Positions 34,501 to 45,566 of a stretch of DNA of 64,000 nucleotides are shown one piece after another. A program made the position numbers and the translations under genes. The DNA comes from Tetracentron sinense (lineage: Eukaryota > Streptophyta > Magnoliopsida > Trochodendrales > Trochodendraceae), in assembly GCA_015143295.1 (NCBI GenBank), contig CM026570.1:28154445-28218444 (forward strand). Reading direction: 5' to 3'. Below the pieces are notes generated by a model. It worked only from the letters and a program-made list of their open reading frames with translations, searched no databases and had not been told where the DNA came from. The number at the start of each line of letters is the position of its first letter. Position 1 is the stretch's first letter.

Positions 34501-35809
34501 GTCATGTCATTCTATAACCACCTTATCAAGACTTTAATGAGAATCTCTTGACCAATTCAAAGTGTTTGGAATGGAAAAGGAATCTCAAGTTTGTGCTTAC
34601 TATCTAAAGAATTGCCCAAGTTCTCACTACTGATGTTAAATCTCATATGAGATGTTTACAGAATACAATAGGACTGCTAGACAGCTTACTATATAAAGGA
34701 CAAGTGGAGACCAAGTTGACTAGGGAAACCCAGTCAAAAAGAATATGATAGAGATCATTGGATTCATAAATCCAATTCTTGGTGCTGAGATAATTTATGG
34801 GATTAGAGGATATGATCTCAACAAACTCCCGCAGTCCTTTAATATGGTTATGTTGAACAAGTAGGAAATTAGATTGTCTGAAATCCCACATGTTTGCATA
34901 TGGCTAAGAACCTTTGAAGAGTTCAATGCTACTTGCAAAGATGTTCAAAAGAATTAGATTTTCCAAATCCCGAGCATCTATGCAAATGAAAGAAATCCAA
35001 GATTTTCCATTGGAAAGGTATTCTAGTAGTATGGACAAAGGCTCTTCTGAGAAGAAAGGAAAGTATAAGGATTGTGCTTCATAGTGAAGCAATTGGTCAT
35101 TGGATACAGGACAAACCTTTGGAAGGAATTGTCCAGCTTGTATACTCATCAAGTCCAACTTAATTGTGGAACCTCTAATGTTTGGTATGATCTTGCATAA
35201 GTGCAATAGTTGCATGTTTGTTAAGGAGAATGACAAATTTAAGTAGATAAAAACTTCTACTTGGGAATGGGACAAAAGTTGGATGATCGTAATTATATGA
35301 ATCTGCCATTAAGAGGTAGCTAACTTATTTCACCTTCTTTGAAAAGTTCAAGAAATTCCGCATTTGAAATAAAGAAAACCCCTAGGTAAGTCTTCATAAT
35401 TGAGGAAGAGTACCTCTTATAGAAATTTCATAATTTACTCTCATTACATCTTGTCTCAGATAATTCCAGAACAAACCATAGCATGATGGTGTTGTTAAAA
35501 TCGAATTTTATTGGATATGATTTATATAAATGAGCTTGGATTTCGCCTTAGAGACTTTAGTCCTCTATTTCCTATAACAAAAGATCTTTGTAACCAGGAA
35601 TAAATTTCCTAGTAAGGACACTGAATCTAGATTCTTTAGAGCGAAGCCCAATAACCAATAACTATGAGAATTGATAGAGCTCACTCCTAATTTCACTATC
35701 CTAAATTAGACACTAGAACCCACAGGTCCCAGAATCTGTAGATGGACTAACTTTTATTTTGATGAAGTAACAACTATTTGCTTTTCATCTCTAATATAAA
35801 AGCATCATT
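34501..35809 (+). pseudogene. Degraded gag-protease of copia element C2
   Basis: Plus-strand pieces in shifting frames match the common plant copia gag: SYEMFTEY, MIEIIGFINPILGAEIIYG, LNKLPQSFNMVMLNK, a zinc-knuckle trace around GHW (about 35095-35103), then NCGTSNVW (about 35162-35185) where the protease WVLDTG motif is expected, and a VGNG-like stretch near 35245. Everything after is unreadable until the break at 35809. The rest of the polyprotein continues at 48285 after the compound insert. Confidence 0.55.
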
Positions 35810-36642
35810 TGTAGAGCCCCGGACCTTTTTCACATCCATGCCCTCACACTTTAGTTGCCTTTTCTCCGTTAAAGAGGTATAATTAATAAATAAGAGGGAA
35901 ATTGGCAATTCTGACAATCAAAATGTTCCTTTTCGAAGTACGAACCCAACTCGGTTTGAACCGTCAAACTCGACGAACGAATCAAAGATATGGCCCAAAC
36001 ATCTGGAACCTGTAGGCAAACGAGCTCGGAAGGCGTCTAAGGACGTACTCGGCAGGCTCTAAGGACTAGCCGGAAGGCACTAAGTACTAGCTCCGATCAC
36101 GTGCTCTGACATCGTGCTCTGATAAGGGCCCAGACAACAGCATAGACAACGTACTCTGAGACGTAGCTCGAGCTCTGATAACTATACGTTTTGCATCCCG
36201 TTGTGTTGCAATCCATCACAACGGTTACTTTGTACAACACAACGGGTACGTTTTACAACAACAACGGGTACGTCTTGTACAGCAACAACGGTACGTTTTA
36301 TATAAACAACAGGCACGTTTTACATTAAGACAACAGCCCAACTTTTTCAGCACTGTTCACATTCACAGCACAAACTGTTTCGGGCCTGTTCATAGCAGCA
36401 ACAGTGTCAAGACGCAGCTGTTCCAAGCACATGTTGTTTCAGCACTGTGCCAGGCACACACGTTCGTGCACTGGCACACCCTTCTGTTGTTTCGGTCACT
36501 GTTTCACATCACAACGTGTCTCTGGGGCTGTTCAAAGCACAACTTTTTTCGGCACTGTCCCAGCACAACGTGTTTCTTGCGCACTGTCATAGTACAAGTG
36601 GGTGGCACTTATTTCACAGCTCAACAGTTCGGCCTCGTGTTT
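35810..36642 (+). mobile_element. Tekay-type LTR fragment f2 (5' part), plus strand
   Basis: Begins TGTAGAGCCCCGGACC at 35810. Its order of motifs (ACGGGTACGTTTTACAAC units, AGCTCTGATAAC, GTACTCTGA) matches the reverse complement of s1 (11440-11844). It is truncated at 36642, where it meets K1's 3' LTR in opposite orientation. Confidence 0.75.
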
Positions 36643-37021
36643 TAAAGTTTAGCCAATTCATCCTTGTTATTGAAAAACCCCCAATTTGTAAAACCCTATT
36701 TGATTGTTTGTTTCATTCATGATCAGTTCACCCAAATTCCACACTTCCTATTGGATCATAATAGATTAAAAGCACCTATTGAATCATCTTTGTATGATAA
36801 CAAGGCTAGAGAGTCGTTTATAACCTTGGATCAATTTATAGGTGGAAGAAAACCCCTTGAGAAATCTCATTGATTTGAATGATAAAGCTGATTTGGGGAA
36901 GATCCAACCTTGATTGAAGATGTCTTGGTTTCAAGCAACCTCTTGGAATGCTCAAGGATTTTCCTTCTTCTCTTCTAGGAAACTCTCCTTGTTTGGGGAA
37001 CCCAAAAAACCTAAAAGTCTT

Positions 37022-37031
37022 CTATTTATAG
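37022..37031 (-). promoter_or_regulatory. TATA box in K1 3' LTR
   Basis: Minus strand CTATAAATAG, the same as 44781-44790 in the 5' LTR. Confidence 0.6.
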
Positions 37032-37086
37032 TGTAAGGGGTGAAAAACCCCTAAAAATCGCATCCAAGAAAGTAAAATCGCGTATC

Positions 37087-37250
37087 TACGATCGTTCGTA
37101 GCGATTTACGATCGATCGTAGCCCTCTTCGATCAATCGTAGTTTCACCCGAGAGTTTCCAGCATTTCTGGGGCTTTACGATCGATCGTAGCAACTCTACG
37201 ATCGTTTGTAGCTCCGCTACGATCGTTCGTAGGGTCCCTACGAGCGATCG
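37087..37250 (-). promoter_or_regulatory. TACGATCGATCGTA palindrome cluster, K1 3' LTR
   Basis: Seven motifs in blocks of three and four. The 5' LTR has four and four. Confidence 0.8.
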
Positions 37251-37784
37251 CAACTTTTGCAGAAAGCTTCAGCATTTTTGTGTTTTTATCTCGGCAATAA
37301 CTTTTGACTCGCTTGTCCAATTTTGACAATTTAACTTGCGTTGGATTCATCTTTTGAAGGAGAACAACTTTCATGTTTTTCACAACTTCCAATTCTTCCT
37401 TTTTCTTGGGCCATTTTGCCCCTAAACCTGACTGATCCGAAATTGGGTTTCGTCAATCCAGATTTTAAACCAACCCGACTTCAGAAATCGGTCTTTTGAC
37501 CTAACACCAACTCAAAACCAAGACAAGTGATCAACATGAACCCCAAAGAGGGTTCAATTACCTTTCCAAAAATCCAAGAATCGCTTGATTCTGACAAGCG
37601 GTGTGAACGCTAGGGCTATTTAGAGTCGAGGGTATGCCTAGGCATAACCCTTGTCAATACTCAAGAGTATTCTATACTCTTGCCTATTTCATTCCAAACA
37701 CCCATACACCATAAATACATTCTTACATGCTTTAGTATATGATATCATTCGTCGTACATGGCCATCAAGATCCGGGGTTCTACA

Positions 37785-37800
37785 TCCTCCCCCCCTTACA
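37785..37800 (-). other. Polypurine tract of K1
   Basis: Minus strand TGTAAGGGGGGGAGGA, immediately before the 3' LTR start. Confidence 0.85.
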
Positions 37801-37863
37801 GAAATTTCGTCCTCGAAATTGGAACGATACATAGAGATTATAAAGAACAAAATTACATAAACA

Positions 37864-40800
37864 TCACTCAAACAAATTAGGATATTTTTCCCTCCCGCTT
37901 CGCGCTCCCATGTAGCTTCTTCTCGTGAATGGTGTTGCCATCGAACAAGAACCAAGGGGATTACCTTATTGCGCAAGACTTGATCCCTACGGTCCAAAAT
38001 TTGAACAGGCTCTTCCACCAAAGTGAGATCCTCCCGGACTTCTAGCGTATCAAGGTCGATCACATGAGAAGGATCCGGAACATATTTCCGAAGCATAGAT
38101 ACATGGAATACGTTGTGAACCGCCGCCATGTGAGTGGGTAGAGCAACCCGGTATGCAACTTCACCAATTCGGGTGATAATTTCAAATGGACCAACATACC
38201 TCGGGCTGAGATTTCCTCTTTTGCCAAACCTCATAACACCCTTTGTCGGTGAAGCCTTCACAAATACCATATCGCCAATACGGAACTCAAGATCTCGTCT
38301 ACGGGTGTCGGCATAGCTCTTTTGCCTGTCCTGAGCCGTCTTTAATCTCTCTTTGATGATCTTGACTTTATTCGCGGTTTGTTCAATCAATTCCAGGCCC
38401 AATATCTTTCTCTCTCCAACTTCATCCCAGTATAGGGGAGATCTACAACTTCGACCATACAAGGCCTCAAAAGGAGCCATTTGGATGCTCGCCTGATAGC
38501 TGTTATTGTAGGCGAATTCCACCAATGGCAAGTGATCCTCCCAACTGCCTTTGAAGTCCAACATGCAAGCTCGGAGCATGTCCTCTATAACCTGGTTCAC
38601 CTTCTCGGTCTGTCCATCTGCCTGAGGATGAAAGGCGGTGCTAAAGTCCAAACGGGAACCCATAGCGCTCTGAAAGCTTTTCCAGAACCTGGAAGTGAAT
38701 CTTGGATCCCTGTCTGACACGATACTGACTGGCACCCCGTGCAACCGAACCACTTCTTTGAGGTACAATTCTGCAAGTTGGTTCGAGTTGAACGTAGTCC
38801 GATAAGGCAAGAAATGGGCGGATTTTGTCAAACGATCAACCACTACCCATATTGCATCCGATTTCTTTGTCGTTTTTGGCAACCCAGTGATGAAATCCAT
38901 GGAGATGTTCTTCCATTTCCACTCGAGAATAGGGAGGGATTGTAAAAGCCCTGCTGGCCTCATATGCTCGGCCTTCACTTGTTGGCATACCAAGCATCTT
39001 GACACATACTCGGCAACTTCCCTCTTCATGTTCCGCCACCAAAATGTCCTTTGAGGTTCCGATACATCTTTGTACCGCCAGGATGCACAGTGTACTTAGA
39101 CCGGTGAGCTTCATCTAAGATTTCTAATTTGAGCTTCTCATCGGCTGGACCACATATCCTTCCCTTGAATGTGATTGTCCCATCACTTTGCACTGCAAAA
39201 TCCTTACTGCCATCACGAACCGACTTGTCTCTATAGGCCAGTAGTTCGGCATCCAACTCTTGTAATTCTCAGATCATGGCCCATATGTAAGGCCTAACTG
39301 TGACATTAGCCATCACTGGCCCAGAGGTAGGAAGGCTGAAACTAATATCAAGGTTAGAAACATCTTCCAACAACTTCCACTCTTGCACCATCATGTGTGC
39401 TACAAGTCCAGTGGACTTCCTGCTCAAAGCATCTGCCACTACATTAGCCTTGCCCGGATGGTACTGGATCGAACCCTCATAGTCCTTCAAGAATTCCATC
39501 CATCGGCGCTGTCGCATATTCAACTCTTTTTGGGAAAATAGGTATTTTAAGCTTTTATGATCCGTGAAAATATCAAACTCTTCCCCATAAAGGTAATGCC
39601 GCCAAATCTTTAATGCAAAAACCACCGCGGCCAACTCCAAATCGTGAGTAGGATAGTTCTTTTCATGCTCTTTTAATTGCCGGGAAGCGTAGGCGATGAC
39701 ATTCCCGCGCTGCATAAGAACACATCCTAGCCTAACATTCAAGGCATCACTGTAAACCACGAAACCTCAACTCCCAGACGACACTGTGAGAATGGGGGCA
39801 GTAGTAAGCCTCTTCTTCAACTCCGTGAAGCTCGCTTCACACTTATCGCTCCAAGTGAACTTAGCATTTTTCCGTGTCAAATACGTGAGCGGTGCCGCTA
39901 AGCTGGAGAATCCCTCTACGAATCTCCTATAGTATCCTGCTAAACCGAGGAAGCTGCGTATCTCGGTAACACTTTTGGGTCTCTCCCATTTCATCACCGC
40001 TTCTATCTTTGCTGGGTCTACTGAAATACCCTCGACAGATACTACGTGGCCAAGGAACGCCACCTTCTCCAACCAAAATTTGCACTTACTCAACTTGGCG
40101 TATAGTTTATGCTCTCGAAGAGTCTCAAGTGTAGGGCGAAGATCTCGATCATGATCCTCCCTGGTCGGAGAATATACTAAGATGTCATCGACAAAGACGA
40201 TAACACATTTGTCGAGATAAGGCTTGAATACCCGGTTCATCAAATCCATGAACGCCGCCGGTGCATTTGTTAGACCAAAAGGCATAACTAGGAACTCGTA
40301 GTGCCCGTACCGAGTCCTAAAGGCAGTCTTTGGCACATCTTCGGCCTTGATCTTCAACTGATGATAGCCGGACCGCAAATCAATCTTGGAGAAGAACCTT
40401 GCTCCTTTCAATTGGTCGAACAAATCATCTATTCTTGGCAAGGGGTATCGATTCTTGATGGTGACTTTGTTCAACTGTCTATAGTCGATGCACATCCTCA
40501 TCGACCCATCCTTCTTCTTCACAAAGAGTACCGGTGCTCCCCACGGTGACACACTTGGTTGGATGAAACCAAGCCGTTGCAACTCTTCTATCTGCTCCTT
40601 TAATTCCTTCAGTGCAATAGGGGCCATCCTGTACGGACCCTTAGAAATTGGAGCCATTCCAGGAGCAAGCTCTATTGCAAATTCTATCTCCCTATCTGGA
40701 GGTAACCCTAGTAATTCCTCGGGAAACACATCCAAATACTCACTCACAACCGGTATGGCTGAGGAGTCTCGTGCCTCCGGATTTGCAAGACTTAGAGCTG

Positions 40801-41190
40801 CTAGACAGGCTATATCTCTCCTCCGAAGTCCATGAAAGTGGAATGGCTTGACGCCTTCTGGCTTGAACTTCACCATCTTCTCAAAACAAGCCACATGCCC
40901 GTGGTGTGCAGCTAGCCAATTCATCCCGAGAATAACATCGAAGTCCAAGTCCTGGAACTCAAGGATGATTAGATCAATCGGCAATTCATACTGCCCGACT
41001 TGAACTATACAATTCCGATATCCTCGGTCTGTGTCAACTGACTTGCCAAGCAGAGTCGAAATGGTTAACTCGTGACGTAGGCGACTCGGCTTAGACTCAA
41101 AACCTTTGGCAAAGCTTGGCGATACAAAAGAATGTATCGATCCCGTGTCGATCAACACACGAGCTAGACACTCGTTCACTAGCAATACGC
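37864..41190 (-). pseudogene. pol of Tekay/Del-like element K1 (PR-RT-RH-IN-chromodomain), nearly intact
   Basis: Minus strand from the putative splice acceptor at 41190. Protease: [13 protein letters not shown] and [62 protein letters not shown] and the catalytic [10 protein letters not shown]. RNase [26 protein letters not shown]. Integrase: HHCC finger (AHRSKYTVHPGG...CLVCQQ), MDFITGLP, VSDRDPRFTSRFW and FHPQADGQTEKVNQ, then a GPFEIITRIGEVAYRV module and the C-terminal chromodomain-like VRWQHHSREEATWERE. Lesions: TGA at about 39767 and at about 39268, a 1-base loss near 39040, and a ~4-base loss near 37890 that shifts the end so the frame runs through the polypurine tract into the LTR (to 37689). 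Best-preserved element in the window. Confidence 0.93.
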
Positions 41191-41327
41191 CTGTGCATTG
41201 TAATTAACTACATCAGCGGGTTTCAGCAACATACATAGAGTATAGGTAGCATGACATACAAGTGATTATACGTATACTTATAGCACTCATCATTTCATAC
41301 TTGAACACTTTAGAAATTCTCGCGTAC
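41191..41327 (-). other. Putative 137-bp intron between gag and pol of K1
   Basis: On the minus strand a coding stretch ending SDDVVQ meets CAAG|GTACGC (41328/41327). All frames are then closed until AATGCACAG|GCGTATTG (41191/41190), after which [16 protein letters not shown] starts. Removing GT...AG restores one phase-1 reading frame through the conserved gag-protease junction. K3 has the same boundaries at 55013 and 56793. Alternative: an untranslated spacer between two separately translated ORFs. Confidence 0.6.
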
Positions 41328-42588
41328 CTTGCACAACATCGTCTGATGCCTGTGCGTCCCATTCTGTTAAGGCAAAGACCCGGCCTCTGTTTGCCTGGCG
41401 AGGCTGCTGTGTGGTCTGAGTGGGCCGTGCGGGTCTAGATGCCGAAGCTTGTGAAGACCCCTGCTGAGAAGTCTGCCGAACTGGGGGCCTGCTCCCCTGA
41501 GGCTGAGCCCATGACTGTCGGCGTGGGCAATCTTTAATTATGTGGCCCTGCTCGCCACAATGGAAACATCCTCCCGATGCTCTCCGACACTCTCCAGCTG
41601 GGTGTCTCCGACCACAATAGTCACACTCCTCAAAGGATGAAGAGGGTGACGGTTGTACATATCTGGTGCCTTGAGAAAAAGCGGGGCGAGGTGCCTATGA
41701 AGTAGTCGGGCGAGGCACTGGTGATGCAAACGAAGACCTCTGTGTCTGTGTAGGCCTAGGAGGTGGGTACTGGGAAATCCTGGCCCTCTTCTCCGGTGGT
41801 GCTGAGCCACTAGACTGACCCTTCTGCATGGCTCTCCCGAAGCCACCCTCTCTTCTTTTAAGAAACTCCTCTGAGTTCTTTTCGGCAATCCTTGCCTTCC
41901 CCACAATCTCTCTCCAAGACTCCACTTGAAGAATGGAGACTCGATCCTTGATGAAGGGCTTCAACCCATTCTCAAATTTTCAGACTCGCATCTCCTCCGT
42001 CGTGATCAAGTGTGGTGCGAATCGGGACAATTCAACGAATTTGGCCTCATACTTGGCCACACTCATATTCCCTTGCACTAGGGACATGAACTCCATCTCC
42101 TTCTGTTGCTTGAAAATCTTGGGAAAGTACTACCCATAGAAGGCATCAAGGAATTCACCCCAAGTCCACGGCTCTCCTGCCCTGGCGGTGTCTCTCTGTC
42201 TCAACGCCGCTCTCCACCAATGGTCGGCTTCTCCTTCCATCATGAAGGTAGCCCAATCTACCCTTTGCTCATCGGTGCAACGAAGAGCACGGAATATTTT
42301 CTCCAGTTGCATAATCCACGCCTCTGCAACCATGGGGTCGGTGGTCCCATAAAAGGTAGGTGGATGTAGCCTTCGGAATGCCTCGAGTCCCGAGGTGTGA
42401 TGTGGAGGAGGTGGGTGTGCCAACGCAGTAGTAGCAGCGGGCTGTCGGGCTACTAGCATGGTGATGGTCTCCACCATAGTATTTAACAACTGAGATATAT
42501 CGGGTTGATCATCACCCGAGGGAGGGTCTCCTCCATTACTGTTGCCCCGAGTTTGGTAACCGCGACCCCGTCCACTACCACGTCTCAT
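41328..42588 (-). pseudogene. gag of Tekay/Del-like element K1
   Basis: Starts MRRGSGRGRGYQTRG at 42588; this ATG is shared by position with the K2 and K3 gags. Contains LLNTMVETITMLVARQ, GLEAFRRLHPPTFYG, EAWIMQLEKIFRAL, MMEGEADHWWRAALR and WTWGEFLDAFYG, then after a TAG (about 42130) the rest of capsid with NMSVAKYEAKFVELSRFAPH. A Pro/Ser-rich linker follows, then two knuckles (CDYCGRRHPAGEC, CFHCGEQGHIIKDC) and VFALTEWDAQASDDVVQ. Stops at about 42130, 41983 and 41695. Forms the particle shell and binds RNA when intact. Confidence 0.88.
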
Positions 42589-42891
42589 GTTAATCCTGAG
42601 AACAGTAGCAGAACATGAGTCTAACTTGGAAACCAACTTCATCTCAATCACAATTTCAAGCTCATTTCAAATTCATAAGGTAATTGATAGTAATACATCA
42701 AGGTATACATTGTAGTAGATAATCATACAATGTGTGGTTCTAGCGTAGGGTACTAAGTTCGGTCGGATTCCAACCGGTTATGGACTAAGACTAAAGATTA
42801 GTCTATACTTGGAATACGACTCTTTCCTCAATCCTAATGCCTTGTTTTGATCGTGGTATCGAGTACTAAGTGACCTAGGGACTCTAATGCC

Positions 42892-42906
42892 TAAGCTCTG
42901 ATACCA
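42892..42906 (-). other. Primer-binding site of K1 (tRNA-iMet)
   Basis: Minus strand TGGTATCAGAGCTTA, four bases after the LTR end GTCGCGACA. Confidence 0.88.
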
Positions 42907-43124
42907 CCTCTGTCGCGACCCAAAATACCCCCTGGGAGTTAGGGATACTTTGGCTCGTGATGTGCCATATCCGATACCAAACCATCCTATAATAACATCC
43001 AAGTCATCACAAACATAATCATGAATAAGGCGGAAGCTTAAACCAATGTGCGGAAGCGTAATCCAAAAATTTCTTTTCTATACATGCTGTGTATTCCAAG
43101 TTTGTACATACATCACAAAAGTAA

Positions 43125-43142
43125 AGGTGGACATGCCCACCT
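43125..43142 (-). other. AGGTGG/CCACCT hairpin in K1 LTR
   Basis: AGGTGG-ACATGC-CCACCT. Homologous sites: 9605-9618 (GCGG/CCGC), 22607-22624, 46258-46271 (GCGG/CCGC) and 61951-61968. The T-A to C-G exchange keeps the pairing. Confidence 0.6.
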
Positions 43143-43335
43143 ATCAAAATACAAAATGATAATACTCTCTCTCTCTCTCTCTATGTAATCACTCTAAAAG
43201 GGCCAGTGGTCTAAGTCATTTGCCTCCTCCTGAGGCTCTACATATGGCTCCTCCTCGCCATAATCCTCCTCTATCTAGGGCCCGTGATCACAGATGTCAA
43301 ATGGAGTCCGTGTACCTGTCGACATAACATGTACG

Positions 43336-43356
43336 GCTGAGCATGGAATACTCAGC
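43336..43356 (-). other. Conserved 9-bp-stem hairpin in K1 LTR
   Basis: GCTGAGCATGGAATACTCAGC on plus; the minus strand GCTGAGTAT-TCC-ATGCTCAGC folds as nine pairs with one G-T and a three-base loop. Found in every Tekay-type LTR here: 9813-9833, 15630-15650, 22802-22822, 46466-46486, 53007-53027, 61742-61762. Confidence 0.75.
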
Positions 43357-44780
43357 GAGCAAAATCTACTAGCTAACAATGCTATCATAATCACAACATT
43401 TTATACAGTGCGTAAAAGAATACAAATCACCAAAATCCATGCTTAAAACCCATCGGGAAAAACCTTTCATAAAACTTGTTCTTTTCATGGAAAACAAACC
43501 CTCTCATGTATGCTTATGAGTTCTTATGAACGCTTGTGAGCCTCGTGTTTTCTTATGAGTTCTTGTGAGCTTAGAGTTCTTGTGAGCTTGTGAGTACTTG
43601 TGAGCTTATGAGCTTCTTGTGAGCTTATGAGTACTTGTGAGCTTCTTGTGAGCTTATGATCCTTGTGAGCTTGTTCTCCTTGGAGACATATGCAAGATCT
43701 TAGACTTGTGAGTTTCTTATGAGTTCTTGAAAAGCCTTGCGAGACTTATGATCCGTGGAGTTCATGCAAGATCTAGACTTGATCCTTGTGAGCGTGGAGT
43801 AACCGATCTTAGAATGCCAACCCAAAGTTTGGCTTAGTCTATGCTTATGCATGTATGCTTCTTACTTATGAATGCCTTTGAAAATCCCCTTATGTTTTCT
43901 TGAAAATTCATGCTTATGAGAAAAACCACGATCGTGCAATACTTATCATGCGTAGAGTGCTTGTGAGCATTATAACATCTATGTGGAAAGCTTTAACTAA
44001 TTAAACATGTTCATGCAAGGCATAATGATCATTATAGTATACTTGAAGACCTTAAGTAACTCATATGGTTCATACAAGGTATATTAGCATCATAACATAC
44101 TTAAACAATTCTAGAATGTAGAACATTTCATTCATTGCGTCACATCATAACAATCATGGCTTCTAAGCCTAATTCATCATATCACACTTAGAATCATGGT
44201 TCCTTGGAGGATATTAACACTTACTTGCACTTATAGTCATATTCACCCTTTTATTGGAAAACCCCCAAAATCTTAAATCCTTATTTGCTTATTTGAACAT
44301 AATCAAGTTCACCCAAAATCCCTTGTTTGTCATTGCATCATAGTATACTTAAAATCATGGTTCATTTAAAGGTATTACAATTTTCTTACAAGTTTAGCCA
44401 TATTCAGCCTTGTTATTGAAAAACCCCCAATTTGTAAAACCCTATTTGATTGTTTATTCATGATCTAGTTCACCCAAATTTCCACACTTCCTATTGTAAC
44501 ATAATAGAATTAAAATCACCTATTTGAATCATCTTTGTATGATAACAAGGCTAGATAGTAGTTTACTAACCTCTTTGGATCAATTTCTAGGTTGAAGAAA
44601 CCCCTTGAGAAATCCTCACTTGATTTGAATGATCAAAGCTTGATTTGGGGAAGATCCAACCCTTGATTGAAGCTCTTCTTGGTTTCAAGCAAAACCCTCT
44701 TTGGAATGCTCAAGATCCTTTCTTCTCTTTCTAGGAACTCTCCTTGGTTTAGGGTAACCCAAAAACCCTCCTAAAGTCTT

Positions 44781-44790
44781 CTATTTATAG
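44781..44790 (-). promoter_or_regulatory. TATA box of K1 5' LTR
   Basis: Minus strand CTATAAATAG, about 780 bp into the LTR and 56 bp downstream of the palindrome cluster. Confidence 0.65.
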
Positions 44791-44845
44791 TGTAAGGGGT
44801 GAAAAACCCCTAAAAAATCGCATCCAAGAAAGTAAAATCGCGTAT

Positions 44846-45030
44846 CTACGATCGTTCGTAGCGATTTACGATCGATCGTAGCCTTCTACGATCGATCGTA
44901 GCTTCCTACGATCAATCGTAGTTTCACCCGAGAGTTTCCAGTATTTCTGGGGCTTTACGATCGATCGTAGCAACTCTACGATCGTTCGCAGCTCCGCTAC
45001 GATCGTTCGTAGGGTCCCTACGAGCGATCG
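44846..45030 (-). promoter_or_regulatory. CTACGATCGATCGTAG palindrome cluster, K1 5' LTR
   Basis: Eight 14-16 bp palindromes with variable core (GATCGATC, GATCGTTC, GATCAATC), four and four around a ~35-bp spacer. Confidence 0.85.
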
Positions 45031-45566
45031 CAACTTTTGCAGAAAGCTTCAGCATTTTTGTGTTTTTGCATCTCGGCCATAACTTTTGACTCGCTTGTCC
45101 GATTTTGACGATTCAACTTACCTTGGATTCATCTTTCAAAGGAGAACAACTTTCATGTTTTTCACAACTTCCAATTCTTCCTTTTTCTTGGACCATTTTG
45201 CCCCTAAACCTGACTGATCCGAAATTGGGTTTCGTCAATCCAGATTTTAAACCGACCCAACTTCAGAAATCGGTCTTTTGACCTAACACCAACTCAAAAC
45301 CAAGACAAGTGATCAACATGAACCCCGAAGAGGGTTCAATTAACTTTCCAAAAATCCAAGAATCGCTTGATTCCGACAAGCGGTGTGAACGCTAGGGCTA
45401 TTTAGAGTCGAGGGTATGCCTAGGCATAACCCTTGTCAATACTCAAGAGTATTCTATACTCTTGCCTATTTCATTCCAAACACCCATACACCATAAATAC
45501 ATTCTTACATGATTTAGTATATGATATCATTCATCGTACATGGCCATCAAGATCAGGGGTTCTAGA

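Larger units (their letters stand above)
36643..37784 (-). mobile_element. 3' LTR of K1 (5' part only)
   Basis: Minus strand TGTAGAACCCCGGATC at 37784, directly after a polypurine tract. Very similar by eye to 44395-45566 of the 5' LTR, so K1 is a recent insertion. The 3' half of this LTR is missing beyond 36643. One palindrome unit present in the 5' LTR is absent here. Confidence 0.88.
42911..45566 (-). mobile_element. 5' LTR of K1, 2656 bp
   Basis: Minus strand from TCTAGAACCCC at 45566 (TG start mutated) to GTCGCGACA at 42911. Contains the palindromes (44846-45030), a TATA box (44781-44790), CTTGTGAGCTTATGAG-type repeats (43510-43760), a (CT)n run (43163-43184) and both hairpins. It is inserted in K2 gag at 45567. 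The target duplication cannot be tested because the 3' LTR end is lost. Confidence 0.9.

Noticed and set aside
37864..42588. Endogenous pararetrovirus (caulimovirid)
   Set aside because: Domain order PR-RT-RH-IN with chromodomain, flanking LTRs, iMet primer site and polypurine tract identify a Ty3/gypsy element; no movement or coat protein genes seen.
42892..42906. tRNA gene fragments at TGGTATCAGAGC sites
   Set aside because: Only the 12-15 bases complementary to the tRNA 3' end are present, next to LTR ends; these are primer-binding sites.
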